From NCBI GenBank assembly GCA_942486035.1, contig CALNXK010000043.1:1968501-2032500 (forward strand): DNA of 64,000 nucleotides. Reading direction: 5' to 3'. Shown in pieces: positions 1 to 9,689 of the stretch. Source of the DNA: Porites lobata (lineage: Eukaryota; Cnidaria; Anthozoa; Scleractinia; Poritidae). Both the position numbers and the translations under genes were made by a program. Positions within the stretch are counted from its first letter, which is position 1; the number at the start of each line of letters is the position of its first letter. The notes beneath the pieces were generated by a model. It was given only the letters and a program-made list of their open reading frames with translations. It did not search any database and was not told where the DNA came from.

Positions 1-2
1 TG

Positions 3-407
3 CAGATTGGACAAGCCTTTTCAGGCCAAGATACAGGTACCATCCTAAATGACGTCATAGCCAACATCACTCAAGCAGCCAGCCAATCTCCCACCAGTCA
101 CAACACCAAATACAATATGAATTGCGCTGTGCATACGACAAGTGCGAGCCCACGTGGCGTAAAACGGCCCATATATGATCAGAGTGAACAAGTAGAACAT
201 TGTGACAAACAGATAATTGGGGGCAATACTCAGGCTAAAAAAAACATCAGAAATCCTACTCAATCAACAAACAACTTATTTACGATCCTTGGCTTGATCC
301 TGCAAGCCTTTGAAAGTCCGATGACAAGAGAACTCGAAGAACGTTATATATGTGTGCTAAATAGAGCTCTTTTTGAGATCCGGAATGCCCGTAGATTTTT
401 GCAGTAA
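3..407 (+). CDS. F gene copy 1 (clade 1), 3' part; 5' end outside window
   Basis: This is the C-terminal half of the F family, in frame from the window edge to TAA at 405-407. It carries the TSPRGVKRP-type basic stretch and the helical C-terminus beginning at NNLFTILGLILQAF. It ends early at a CAG-TAA where copy 2 reads CAG-CAA-TCT, so it lacks the last few residues. Copy 6 on the minus strand has the same early stop, so copies 1 and 6 are closer to each other than to copy 2. Function is unknown. Whether it has a start codon cannot be seen because the 5' end is outside the window. Confidence 0.6.
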   Translation, partial: QIGQAFSGQDTGTILNDVIANITQAASQSPTSHNTKYNMNCAVHTTSASPRGVKRPIYDQSEQVEHCDKQIIGGNTQAKKNIRNPTQSTNNLFTILGLILQAFESPMTRELEERYICVLNRALFEIRNARRFLQ

Positions 408-2273
408 CCTCCGGGTAACACTTGAATTTGAACTGCGTGCACTTACTTTATCATTTCTCATAGAAGGAATCGCCCGTCTCGATTTTTATCTTCCGTTAAA
501 CCTTTCAATCGTAGCCATGTTGGATTTCACGCATATTTTTTTAAACGTAAGATAAAGAATTTCCTTGTGCAATAATTTGGAAGCAGTACAGTAGCCAGAG
601 AAAACAGCTTCTTCAACTTATGATTGGTTGAATCAAATTTTCCACGCGGCACGACGAATCTGCTCGTCGATCTGTACACACAACAATGACATCTCGTTTT
701 ATTGTCAATATCAGCCGTGAAGAGCTGATGCTTTATTAGCTGTTGCCTTTTGAATTCATTACTGTTAAGAATTTTAAATTCTTACAATCAGTTCCAGACC
801 CCATGTAAATGTTTGTATAGTATAGTCTCGTCATTATCTTCAACGGTGGGGGGTCACTTTTGAAAATGTATGTTGAATAGCGAACGAAACATCAAGTTTA
901 TCAAATTTATGAAAATGCGAAAGCTCACAGTGTTCATCACCGCTGTTTGTGTTTTATTTTTGATCAAACTACGATGGCCCAAGAACAAAAGTCCCTATGA
1001 TACATCTATAATCCCCACCCCCACCACCTTCCTTCCCCAGATATAAGCTCCTCGCTTAGCTCTTGCATGTATTGAAATGAATTCGTTTTTTTACCCCGTT
1101 TTGAAGCTTAAAAAACGCGAGTAAATTCAAAAAGTATTTTGATCAACACTGTATGCTATGTAGCTTGTTTTAAAACGCTTTAGTCGGGTTATAAGCTCCC
1201 CCCCCCACCTTCCCCAGTTTATAAGCCCCCCTGAATTCCCTTAAGAAATTGTGTAAGCCCAGGGCTAATAAGAGGACGTTTACGTACGGTATTGGGGGGC
1301 CTTTCGTTTGACGGTTAATTCCCGAATGACCTGTAGATGTTCTCAATTGTCAAGCACCGTGGGTAAGATTCGGACATGTGGTTCTGAAATTGTGACACAT
1401 TATCAGCACTCTTGGAAATGAGTGGTTTTAGAGGAGATCTCAAAATATAAACTTTAAAGGAATTACGAAGGAGATAAAGCTAGATAAGGCCTATGTGGGT
1501 TATTTTAAAACTCTGACCTTATAATTCCGTCTTGACCTGCACAGTCTCAAGTAAAACAAATCTTAACAGCGTGAAAGTGCGACACTACTACAGGAATAAG
1601 AAGTAAGGGCCTTTTAAATATATATCTAGTCACAGGCGCAAAGATAGGGTAACTTTGCGAGATAGCCAAAAAAGTAGGTCAATCACAAAACAGTAGGTAG
1701 TATATTTTAACATCAAATACAATAAAAAAAAGGACACAATTACAAGAAAGTAGATAATTACTCTTCAGCTTGTATTCGAATGGCTGCTCAGTAAGATTTC
1801 ACCTATAGACCATTCGAAAATCAGACCTTTAAGGTTATGTTAAAACTATAACGGACAGCCTTTGTCCCGACACGAAAACCATACCGTATAAGGCTTTCTT
1901 TCACACCAGGAGCCCATACGTCCACACATAAGAACGGTAATTTGAGCCATTTTTGTAACGGAGCAAACGGCCTATCTTGAAAGTGGATCATCAGATAAGT
2001 TTTTTGTCGTGGTGTGTCTCCTATTTCTTTACGTCTGCACGCAGGCTTAGTGTGAACAGGACTGCAACGGAAGTAAATGAAAAGAAGCAAGAAGTGGAAC
2101 CCAATGAAATAGAAATAAATATTCAGAAGTTAGGATCGAGGTCATTAAGCGAAGGTTGAGATCTAGGTGCGGCCGGTCAGAGGGGGCGAACGCAGCATAC
2201 CGGTCGGAAACCAAAATAGTTAGGGAAGTAAGAACAATAACTTAATCCCCGTGCATTCATTTTAACTTTTCCC
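408..2273 (+). repeat. Array unit 1, block downstream of F
   Basis: This sequence recurs after F copy 2 (18013-19950) and in reverse before copy 6 (about 53890-54800). I see no conserved reading frame in it. It includes a short hairpin-like AGCTGATGCTTTATTAGCTG and C-rich runs near 1010-1230. It is absent from units 3-5 between a CAGGCGCAAA site near 1630 and the one near 2287. Confidence 0.7.
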
Positions 2274-2437
2274 TAGCCTGCGTGGCAGGCGCAAAAAGGG
2301 GAGGGGGAGGGGGAGGGGGAAGGGAGGGGGAGAGGAGGGAAAGCGCCAAAAGGAAAAAGGAAGAGAGCTTACTCTCGCCCCAATCCCTCTCCATTTTTCC
2401 CTCCCCCCCCCTCCTTCGACACTTTTCCCTCGTTACA
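2274..2437 (+). mobile_element. Purine-rich element end, TAGCCTGCGTGGCAGGCGC type
   Basis: The left terminus TAGCCTGCGTGGCAGGCG is followed by a long GGGGAGGGGGAGGGG tract and then a mirror-like CCCTCCCCCC tract. The terminus matches the ends of the intact 951-bp element at 25055-26005. The matching right terminus is missing here. Copies in the same unit position are at 19951-20099 and, reversed, about 53739-53887. Confidence 0.65.
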
Positions 2438-2723
2438 CATAAGATTCTAACAATCAGATCATTTCTCATAACTGACAAGTGTCATAAATGAATTACTCTG
2501 TGCACAGTCTTCATTGTACAAATAGTATCAGTAACATTTATTTTCCTTATTTGTAAAAAATCCCTCCCTGTTGTAGCATTATGCGGACCGATTAGAAACG
2601 TATCGTATTAAGAAAAACTACACAAAGAACTTTTGCTGGTGTATTGTATATACTATTGAAAAAAAAAATCAAGTTATTATTGGACATCATAAGAAGATAT
2701 CCACTAACGAGTTGTTCAGTATA
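2438..2723 (+). repeat. Array unit 1, continued
   Basis: This repeats at about 20100-20400 and, in reverse, at 34650-34900, 42960-43240 and 53430-53730. No gene is seen. The 400-bp element at 2724 interrupts it at a site that is empty in those copies. Confidence 0.65.
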
Positions 2724-3122
2724 CAGGGGCACCCAACGACAATTTTCGGGGAAATATCTGTTCGGAAGACGATTTGAGATCTAGAATTTTCGGAACATTT
2801 GTTGTAAAATTTCTTGCTTGCATGCCTCTCCTAGGATTTTCGAACAAATAAAAAATGTTATACTTGCCCATTTTAAACTAATTTTTACCCTAAAAAGTTC
2901 ACCTAGAATTTTCGGGAGCCTATTTTCTGGCTAAAATTTTCGAAAAGGTAAGTTTTGATCCCTACAATTTTCGGATCACTAGACTTTCAGCTAGGAAATC
3001 CGAACAGATGGATAATTTTTAGGGGATAAAAATATGCCTATATCTACGGTTTAAATACTAAAATACATTTGATAATGCTATGTTTAAGTGGTTTTGAACT
3101 ATATTCTCGTTGGGTGCCCCTG
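2724..3122 (+). mobile_element. Inverted-repeat element, CAGGGGCACCCAACG family, copy 1
   Basis: A 399-bp element bounded by CAGGGGCACCCAACGA and its inverse. It is flanked by the 6-bp duplication AGTATA at 2718-2723 and 3123-3128. The empty site, with one AGTATA, is seen reversed near 34650 and 42965. The interior has no ORF but repeats the motif AATTTTCG about six times. Non-autonomous. The superfamily is not certain: hAT elements normally make 8-bp duplications. Confidence 0.9.
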
Positions 3123-4807
3123 AGTATATGAAGTATCCTTAATAAATATTGATTAAGGTTGTGTAAATTGCATATTTTAAAGCCTTCTTTTACAGTTTGT
3201 AAATAGATCGTTAGTAAATAAGCTTGGAAAGTCCTCCTCACTTTTCCTGTGAAAATTATCCGGAGGACTGAAGAACTCTTAGTGAATCTCTATCCTGTCT
3301 CCGCCTAAAAAAGCGACCATTCTAGTTTGTGGAGGACGAGTATATGTCTTGCGCTAATTATGCATTTAGTAATAACGATTGTAGTTGTTGTTGATTAGAG
3401 GATGAATCTTTTAAATGAGGTTGAGGTTTTGACTACACGATTGTCAGAAGATATTTTGCGGCCCACCCATTATAAGAGAAACTTAAGGCAAGGGGCACAT
3501 ATACACCAACTCACGGCCCTGGCCAGTACCTCACGTATGCGCACAGCCATATCACCCGGGCAGTGGCAGTCATGGATAGCTGTTTCGCCCTTATTGGGGC
3601 TCATCAGCATAGCATAGCCGTAATAGTACTCAATCTGTAAAGAATTAAAATGTCGAAAATTCAAGTTAACCGGCACTGAAGGCAGAGTGCGTGTAGCCTG
3701 CGAGGCAAGCCTTTGAAAGGAAAGGGGAAGGAGATTCCGGGTGCGCGAGAAGCGCGAACTGGCGCGCAAGGGAAAGGAAAAGGAACCTCCCCTCCTCAAG
3801 GTCAAGCCTACCCCTCAAGATTCTATTAATGAATTGATTATTTAAAAATGAATCCGTTAAGGTGATGTTACACAGGACGATTCGCAACGACGATTTTTAG
3901 CGCAGCACAGGGTTCAAATGTTGAAACAATATTCAGCAATTCGAAACAATGTAACAACAATGTTGTAACGCTGTGTTGCTAGTGTCAAATTCAAATCGAC
4001 ATTTTTGCATGCGTAATGAGCAGTGAATATTTTTCCGAGAATTTCTCTGTATTTGGTCAGATTGAAAATCTTTGAATGAGTTTACATCAAATTCCGGGAA
4101 ACTGAGCGGGAAGAAATTTCATAACTGCCTCGCGTGGGGTACGCTTGACCTGGAGTTGAGTCAAGTGGCCTTCTGATCTCTATTTCCTTATAATCTCCTC
4201 ATTTCCTCGTAATAGTGGTTACAAGCTACCAACAACTTCCTTTGTCCGGTCACAACCACGCAAAGGGTAACCTTTTTGTGTTTGTCCTAGCTGCACCAGC
4301 CTGTTCCAAGCGTTCAGTTAGAGAGGACGGGATCAAAAAAAGTGACGAGGTTGGGGCAGGGAGAGAGAATGAAATTCCCCTATACTCAAACCCGTCTAAC
4401 AATTACATTATCTAAACAGCCTATGTAAAAAAAGAAAAGAACAGCAAGAATAGAGAGCCTCTGTCAGTTTCAAGAAAACACTTGTTCAAATTGATTTTAA
4501 AAAAGTGAAAATTTCTTTATATCAGGAATGGAGCTACAGTTCCTTGAGACGTAACTTGAGACGGATGTCACGGTCTCCTGTAAGGGGGTCCTCATCCGCA
4601 GATTTAAGACTCTGAAGCTCAGTTTCGAAGTCAGATTCTATTGCAGATTGCGGCCATGTTTTAGTAGCTCAAGTCAGCCATTTCAGTCGAAGTTACAGTG
4701 GCGTAGCGTGAGATTTTGATGTACGCACGCGGGGAAGAGTTAAGAAAAGTTGTAGCGCCAAAGGCGGCTCAACCTGGGAGGTCTGAACTTTTGAAATGAT
4801 GCAGCAG
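3123..4807 (+). repeat. Array unit 1, distal block
   Basis: This recurs at about 20400-22075, 27820-28673 and reversed in both right-arm clades. At 3694 it holds a solo TAGCCTGCGAGGCARGC end followed by a purine-rich stretch, related to the end at 2274. A 71-codon frame at 3402-3617 is open in some copies but frame-shifted in others, so I do not call it a gene. The part 3059 to about 4207 was copied, reversed, into 57233-58400. Confidence 0.65.
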
Positions 4808-5176
4808 TCTATATATATATCACAGGAAGAAATAATAGAATTAATTTGTTTTAAAGCTTACCTAAAGATACACAAAAGAAGTATTTAAACTATCTTTAAT
4901 TTATTTACTAAAGACATGAAATACACTTTTCATAGACTTTAAGGTGAAAATTAAAGGCTAACTTATGAACCATTTCATAACCGCTTTAAGTTAAGAAGAA
5001 AGGTAACTGAAAGGTTCATTTCATAAACTTTAGGCACTGCTCCTAAAGCGTTCTAAAGTAACATTTAATTAATCTTTTGTGTCAACTTTAGTATAGCTTT
5101 AATTTTTCAAACATGCTTGGTGGTATATCTTTGCTTTGCCTTTAATTCTACTTTAATGTAGTATTAAAGACTCATG

Positions 5177-5388
5177 TCATCTTTAATTTGTCTTTAATTC
5201 TATTTCAATGTTTTATAAAAGCCCCAAGTCATCTTTAATTTGTCTTTAATTCTATTTTAATGTTTGATAAAGGCACCAGGTCATCTTTAATTTGCCTTTA
5301 ATTCCATTTTAATGTTTCATAATACCCCGCGTTTGTCATCTTTAATGTGCCTTCAATTCGATCTATTTTAATGTTCATTAAAAGCCCC
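5177..5388 (+). repeat. Four tandem copies of a ~52-bp TCATCTTTAATTTG repeat
   Basis: Units start at 5177, 5229, 5281 and 5336. Each contains two CTTTAATT motifs. The same motif in both orientations fills 4850-5400 and 12850-13220, so these look like subterminal transposase-binding type repeats. That role is inferred. Confidence 0.85.
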
Positions 5389-5727
5389 AAAGAAGAGAAT
5401 AAGATAACGGGATTAAAACTGGGGTATCTCAGCTTGTCGGAGAAAAATATCATAAGTTGAACACTGGAATCCATGACTGCATGGTTCCTCTTAAAGAAAT
5501 AAATAAATACAGTGAAACAAACAAAATCTACTTTAAAATCAGTTTATTGTCAATAATGTCTAATTCTTATTTTGAAATTATTCACTGCCTACTTTAATGG
5601 AAAAACCACTTTGTGGTGAAAAAAAAATAGACCAAGGACCACAACTTCAAAAAGTTAAAAGTACATCTTTATCAAATAGGTTTGATGATCGTTAATTTAT
5701 AAAATAAATTCACAACACTGTTCATTG

Positions 5728-6117
5728 TCAACTTAGGAAGATAGTCCTGCAATCACACAGATGAAGTGGTTGAAGAATCAAGATCTGATGCTTGAGCATT
5801 AAGGGACCATTCAGGAATTTCAGGAGGGTCACGTTCTGACGGCTCCTTACAGTTCTAGGCACAATCCTGTCACGGTGCCCTCTTAGCCTCTTGTTATACT
5901 TTTTATCAAGCTGCTTTTTGATTTTTCGCAGAGCTGTGCTCTCCCAAGGGAGCTTTTTGATCTTATAACTGGTTAGTGCCTCCTTGCCATCTTCGTCAGC
6001 TTTATAACAGCTATCCTCGCTGCTCATTGTTTCCATCACCAGGACCTCTTCTTCCATTCTCATGGTTGTCGCCCCATTTCACCATTTCAAAGGCAGCTGT
6101 CCTCCTTGTTAACTTCT
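5728..6117 (-). pseudogene. Last exon of the element's minus-strand gene, frame-shifted
   Basis: On the minus strand an excellent acceptor (TTTCTTTCTTTTAG) ends at 6118. The exon opens KLTRRTAAFEMVKWGDNHEN in phase 0 and then loses frame. A second frame continues with MSSEDSCYKADEDG, KIKKLPWES and KKQLDKKYNKR to a stop at 5728. The acidic MSSEDS stretch followed by LPWES and a basic tail resembles, from memory, a common unnamed family of invertebrate transposon-linked proteins. It probably belongs with the exon at 8717-8956; any exons between are not identified. One frameshift near 6060 makes it a pseudogene. Function unknown. Confidence 0.5.
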
Positions 6118-8716
6118 AAAAGAAAGAAACAGAATAAGAGTAGGTGGTGGGCCAGAACTCATTACAATACAATCCAACTGATTCCACCATTGGATATGTA
6201 ACAAAAGAGTATAATTAGATGAGACTTAAACAATATCCAGACTAATCTCTCTTATTATTCTGTACATCACAAAAATTAAATCTTATAATAAATTGTTGTT
6301 TTTTGAATGAAAAGATATGGTCAGTAGATATGTTATTTACTGCCTTTTCAGAGATAACAAGCCACTTAAACCAACTAAGCATCCAAGGTTTACATCAGGT
6401 TACTCTAAGAAATCATGCAACATACGTGTCCTCCTTTTATGATCTTCATATTTTTCAGAATTTTTCAGTCTTCTAGTCTCATTTAATGACTGAAAATATC
6501 TTTGTAGAGCAGCTGTTGTAATGGTAAAGTAAGGTGTCTAGCATTAGCACAGGCTTACATCAGCACAGGGGACTGTATTCTAGGAAATGATGTATTGTAG
6601 GGGAACCAATTACTCTAACTTATAAAATTCAGGGTGCCCAGCAAATAAAACAACTAAGATTTTCTTCTTTGCTTAAGGACAAAGGTAATTCATCACTTAT
6701 AAACACTGCGGCCCACCTGTCAATGTTTTACAAATGATATGAAGCTACCACTGGATGGTTAAAATCTTAATTGATGTTATATTTATATTATATCACGTGA
6801 TCTGTTCCAAAATTAAAATAAACAGGAGATGGCCTAAATTTGTCCGACTTTAATGATGTGTGACTATTATACATATGAATACAGGTAAATTTACATTAAG
6901 CAGTCCCACTTTCAGGCTGTTTAAATGGTCACTTCTTAAAACAATTAGTATACCGCTGCACTAAATGAAATTGGGCATTCCTTGTAATGAACTGTTTTAT
7001 TGTTGACTTTTTTTCTCTCTTCATCTGGAGGAATGGAAAACTCCTTGAGGTAAGGATTAATCCCTCGCTACTCTCACTCACTACTGTATCTTTGTAGTGT
7101 TTTTGTTAATGTCCCTTAAAGCGTTTTGAACCTGTATTAAATGGGTCAAACTAACCCGTCATTTTGCCCCTTCCCAAAGGGTGACCACAGCAATTATAAA
7201 GGTTGGACTGTAAATTGCCTTATGTGAATGACAGTGTACCTTCCATCACGGCCCTTGTCTATGGACACCTTTCCTCTCCTCCATGTTGGTGTAACACTTG
7301 GGCCATTACTCTTTGGAAGATAGTAGCGTTGTTGTCAGAGCTTACTCTAAAAAGATATATCACCAAAGCAAAGTCACTTTCTTGATCTTTGATACATATT
7401 GTCTCTTTGGCAGGTATCAGGTACATATTATTGGCATCAATGTTCAATGACACTGGCATTTTGAACTTCTGAAGGAAATTCTTTTTAACCCTTTAACTCC
7501 TAGAAGCGACCAGCATCAAATTTCTCCTTACAGTATCACAGACAAATCAAACAGAATAAACTAAAATGATCACCAATGAACAGAGAACAGTGTAAAGAAT
7601 ATGCAAGTTGATTTTTGGGGTTAAAGGGTTAATCTACAAAAAAGGCAGGTGAAAAACTAGAGCTAAATTGGGTTGGAAGGCATAATACAATGGGTACTAT
7701 TGTCATTCATGAGGTGGAGGTGTTCACTGTTGACCCTTCCAAGTTCTGTAGTGGCTTCCAAAGAAACATCCTTAGGTACTAATAAATCCTCCTGTCATTA
7801 CTATTTCAGTTGGCTTTTATTTCATACTACGTGTAATTGACCTGTTCCAAATCTGCGTAGATTCCCTCCAGGTGTGGCCTACCATTGATGTATGTGCAGT
7901 AATTTACTTTCTCTTCAAATTAGAACTTACTTGGTTTTTAAGTGAAGCTAAGACCAGTTTGGTAGTTAAATTTAAATTTTATAGATGTTTATTATACTTA
8001 CTCTTCATCAAGGTAGAAACCGTGAAAGTCTTCCTTTTTAGAAAGGACCTTGTATATTTCCCTTAGTGTTCTCTATAAATGAAAGAAATCACATCCCTTT
8101 CTCAGTTTGACAATAATATGCTGGTCAAAAGACATCCCAGGTTATGACTCTCGGGGACAGGAGCCAGAATTTAGCATTAAAAATTCAGATGTCTGCTTTG
8201 GTTTCGTTTTGATGTCATTTATGTCTCACTCAAGAAACAGGTGGCTTGAAAAAATTAACTCCTGCAATGCAAAAAAAAAAATGACGTTCCACGCTTATTG
8301 TCAGTTATTGTCACCACCTCATATGCCCATGTAATCGTACAGTAATATATTACATGCATACATTCTTTGTGGCGGCCGAGGTAGAAAATACAAATGAAAT
8401 CTTCCTTAATCTTGTTACACAAATTTCTTCCTTGTGTATTAAAACCGTGCAGGTTTTTTTCTCAAACAAAGAAATAAGTAAAATGAAATAAAAGTGACCT
8501 ATTCAGCCTAAAGTGTCACGAGTGTCGTGTATCTGACCGAACGATAGTAATTTATGCAAGATTTGCGCGCCAAAACCATTCAAACGAATTTTACGCCTCA
8601 TTCTGCATGTCCACCTACTTCAGTCATTTCAGTTTTGTAATGTATAATATTCATGTAATTTTTTTATAGCAAATCGTCTTTGCGTCATTCAAATGCATGT
8701 TTCTTTTGATACTTAC
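6118..8716. other. Intronic or non-coding interior of the 8.4-kb element
   Basis: I see no supported exon. Frames of 60-75 codons on both strands (for example 7203-7459 and 7872-8334) have no recognisable domain or good splice context. Some may hide decayed exons of the minus-strand gene. Confidence 0.4.
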
Positions 8717-8956
8717 CCTGCATGCCACAGGAAAGACAATTGTATGAGCGGCAGCCCTGCGTCTGGAGCGATGTCTTTCGCCAGGAGCTTCTCGCTCATT
8801 TAACCTTTGCTCAATCCTTTGCAGGACTTGTGTTTGATTTCTTCTAGCTGCCTCGTGTTCTCACCGCAGCTTCTCATTTTCTGCGGCGAGTTTTCGGTTA
8901 CTTTGGATTAGTTCCTCTAGTAGCATAACACAATCTTCAGCCGATCGACCTTCCAT
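8717..8956 (-). pseudogene. First exon of the element's minus-strand gene, one nonsense codon
   Basis: ATG lies at 8954-8956 (minus strand). The 80-codon exon begins MEGRSAEDCVMLLEEL and continues as a charged coiled-coil-like stretch (NRKLAAENEKLR, then RRNQTQVLQRIEQRL). It ends at a consensus donor, GTAAGT at 8711-8716, in phase 0. That phase suits the acceptor at 6117. An in-frame TGA at 8861-8863 interrupts the coiled coil. Its context CGGTGA is what a CpG to TpG change in CGGCGA would give, so the nonsense codon is probably methylation decay. Function unknown. Confidence 0.5.
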
Positions 8957-9240
8957 AGCGAACCGATTTCTAGCTGCACAATAACAATAAAAAATTCCGA
9001 AGATCTACAAGCTTTCTCGCTGTACAATAACAATTATAAATTCCGAGAAAAAAAAGTATTGATGCAAGCCGTAAGCGCTAACGATCTAGCCTTTTAAAAC
9101 CGACAAACGAACTCTCAACAGTTGAAGACGAAGGAGTTTAGAGGATTTGCCCGCTATTTTTCGAATATTTTATATTTGGTCCCCTGTTGCGCCAGCGCCT
9201 CGCTCTGATTGTCGCTGACCAGTAACACAATGGCTCAAGC

Positions 9241-9248
9241 TGACGTCA
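9241..9248. promoter_or_regulatory. CRE palindrome TGACGTCA
   Basis: A perfect TGACGTCA lies about 285 bp upstream of the minus-strand ATG at 8956, in the least AT-rich part of the element. A CREB/ATF-type site is known biology; that this one drives the gene is inference. One such 8-mer can occur by chance. Confidence 0.35.
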
Positions 9249-9689
9249 CAGGCGGGACATCGGCGAGAAAATCCAGTTAAACGTTGTTGAAACCGTGTGG
9301 GCTTGTAATTTTGGAATCAAAAGGTAATTTTTACGTAGTTCTATTTATCTTTAATGTATAAATAGCGATGCATGTTTAATACTTCCAGAAAAAAAAACCT
9401 ACAGAGCGATTTATTTAAGCTAATTTAAGCTGACATCGATTTTCTCTCAGTATAAGCTCTACCATCAATAAGGTTATTCATATGCATCTGGTAAGCAGAA
9501 AACGCTCACGCGTACACAAAATTTACCTAGAAAAGCGAGTTGCGTTTCTCTTGTACTCACTCATCACTTTCTCATATAAGGGGTATCTTCTTGGAGAGCC
9601 TATACTCGAAAAACAGTAATTATTTCACCGTCACCAAAACAAAGGCAGGTTGCCAGAGGCCAGCACCAGGCAGGACCAGGTGCTGATCA

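Noticed and set aside
2257..2491. Overlapping proline- or glycine-rich frames in the purine tract
   Set aside because: Products of low-complexity G/C-rich DNA on both strands; no conserved start.
3402..3617. 71-codon frame MNLLNEVEVLTTRLSEDIL, repeated in several units
   Set aside because: Open in units 1, 2 and the copied block at 57.8-58.06 kb, but frame-shifted in units 3, 4, 5 and 6; changes do not favour silent sites.
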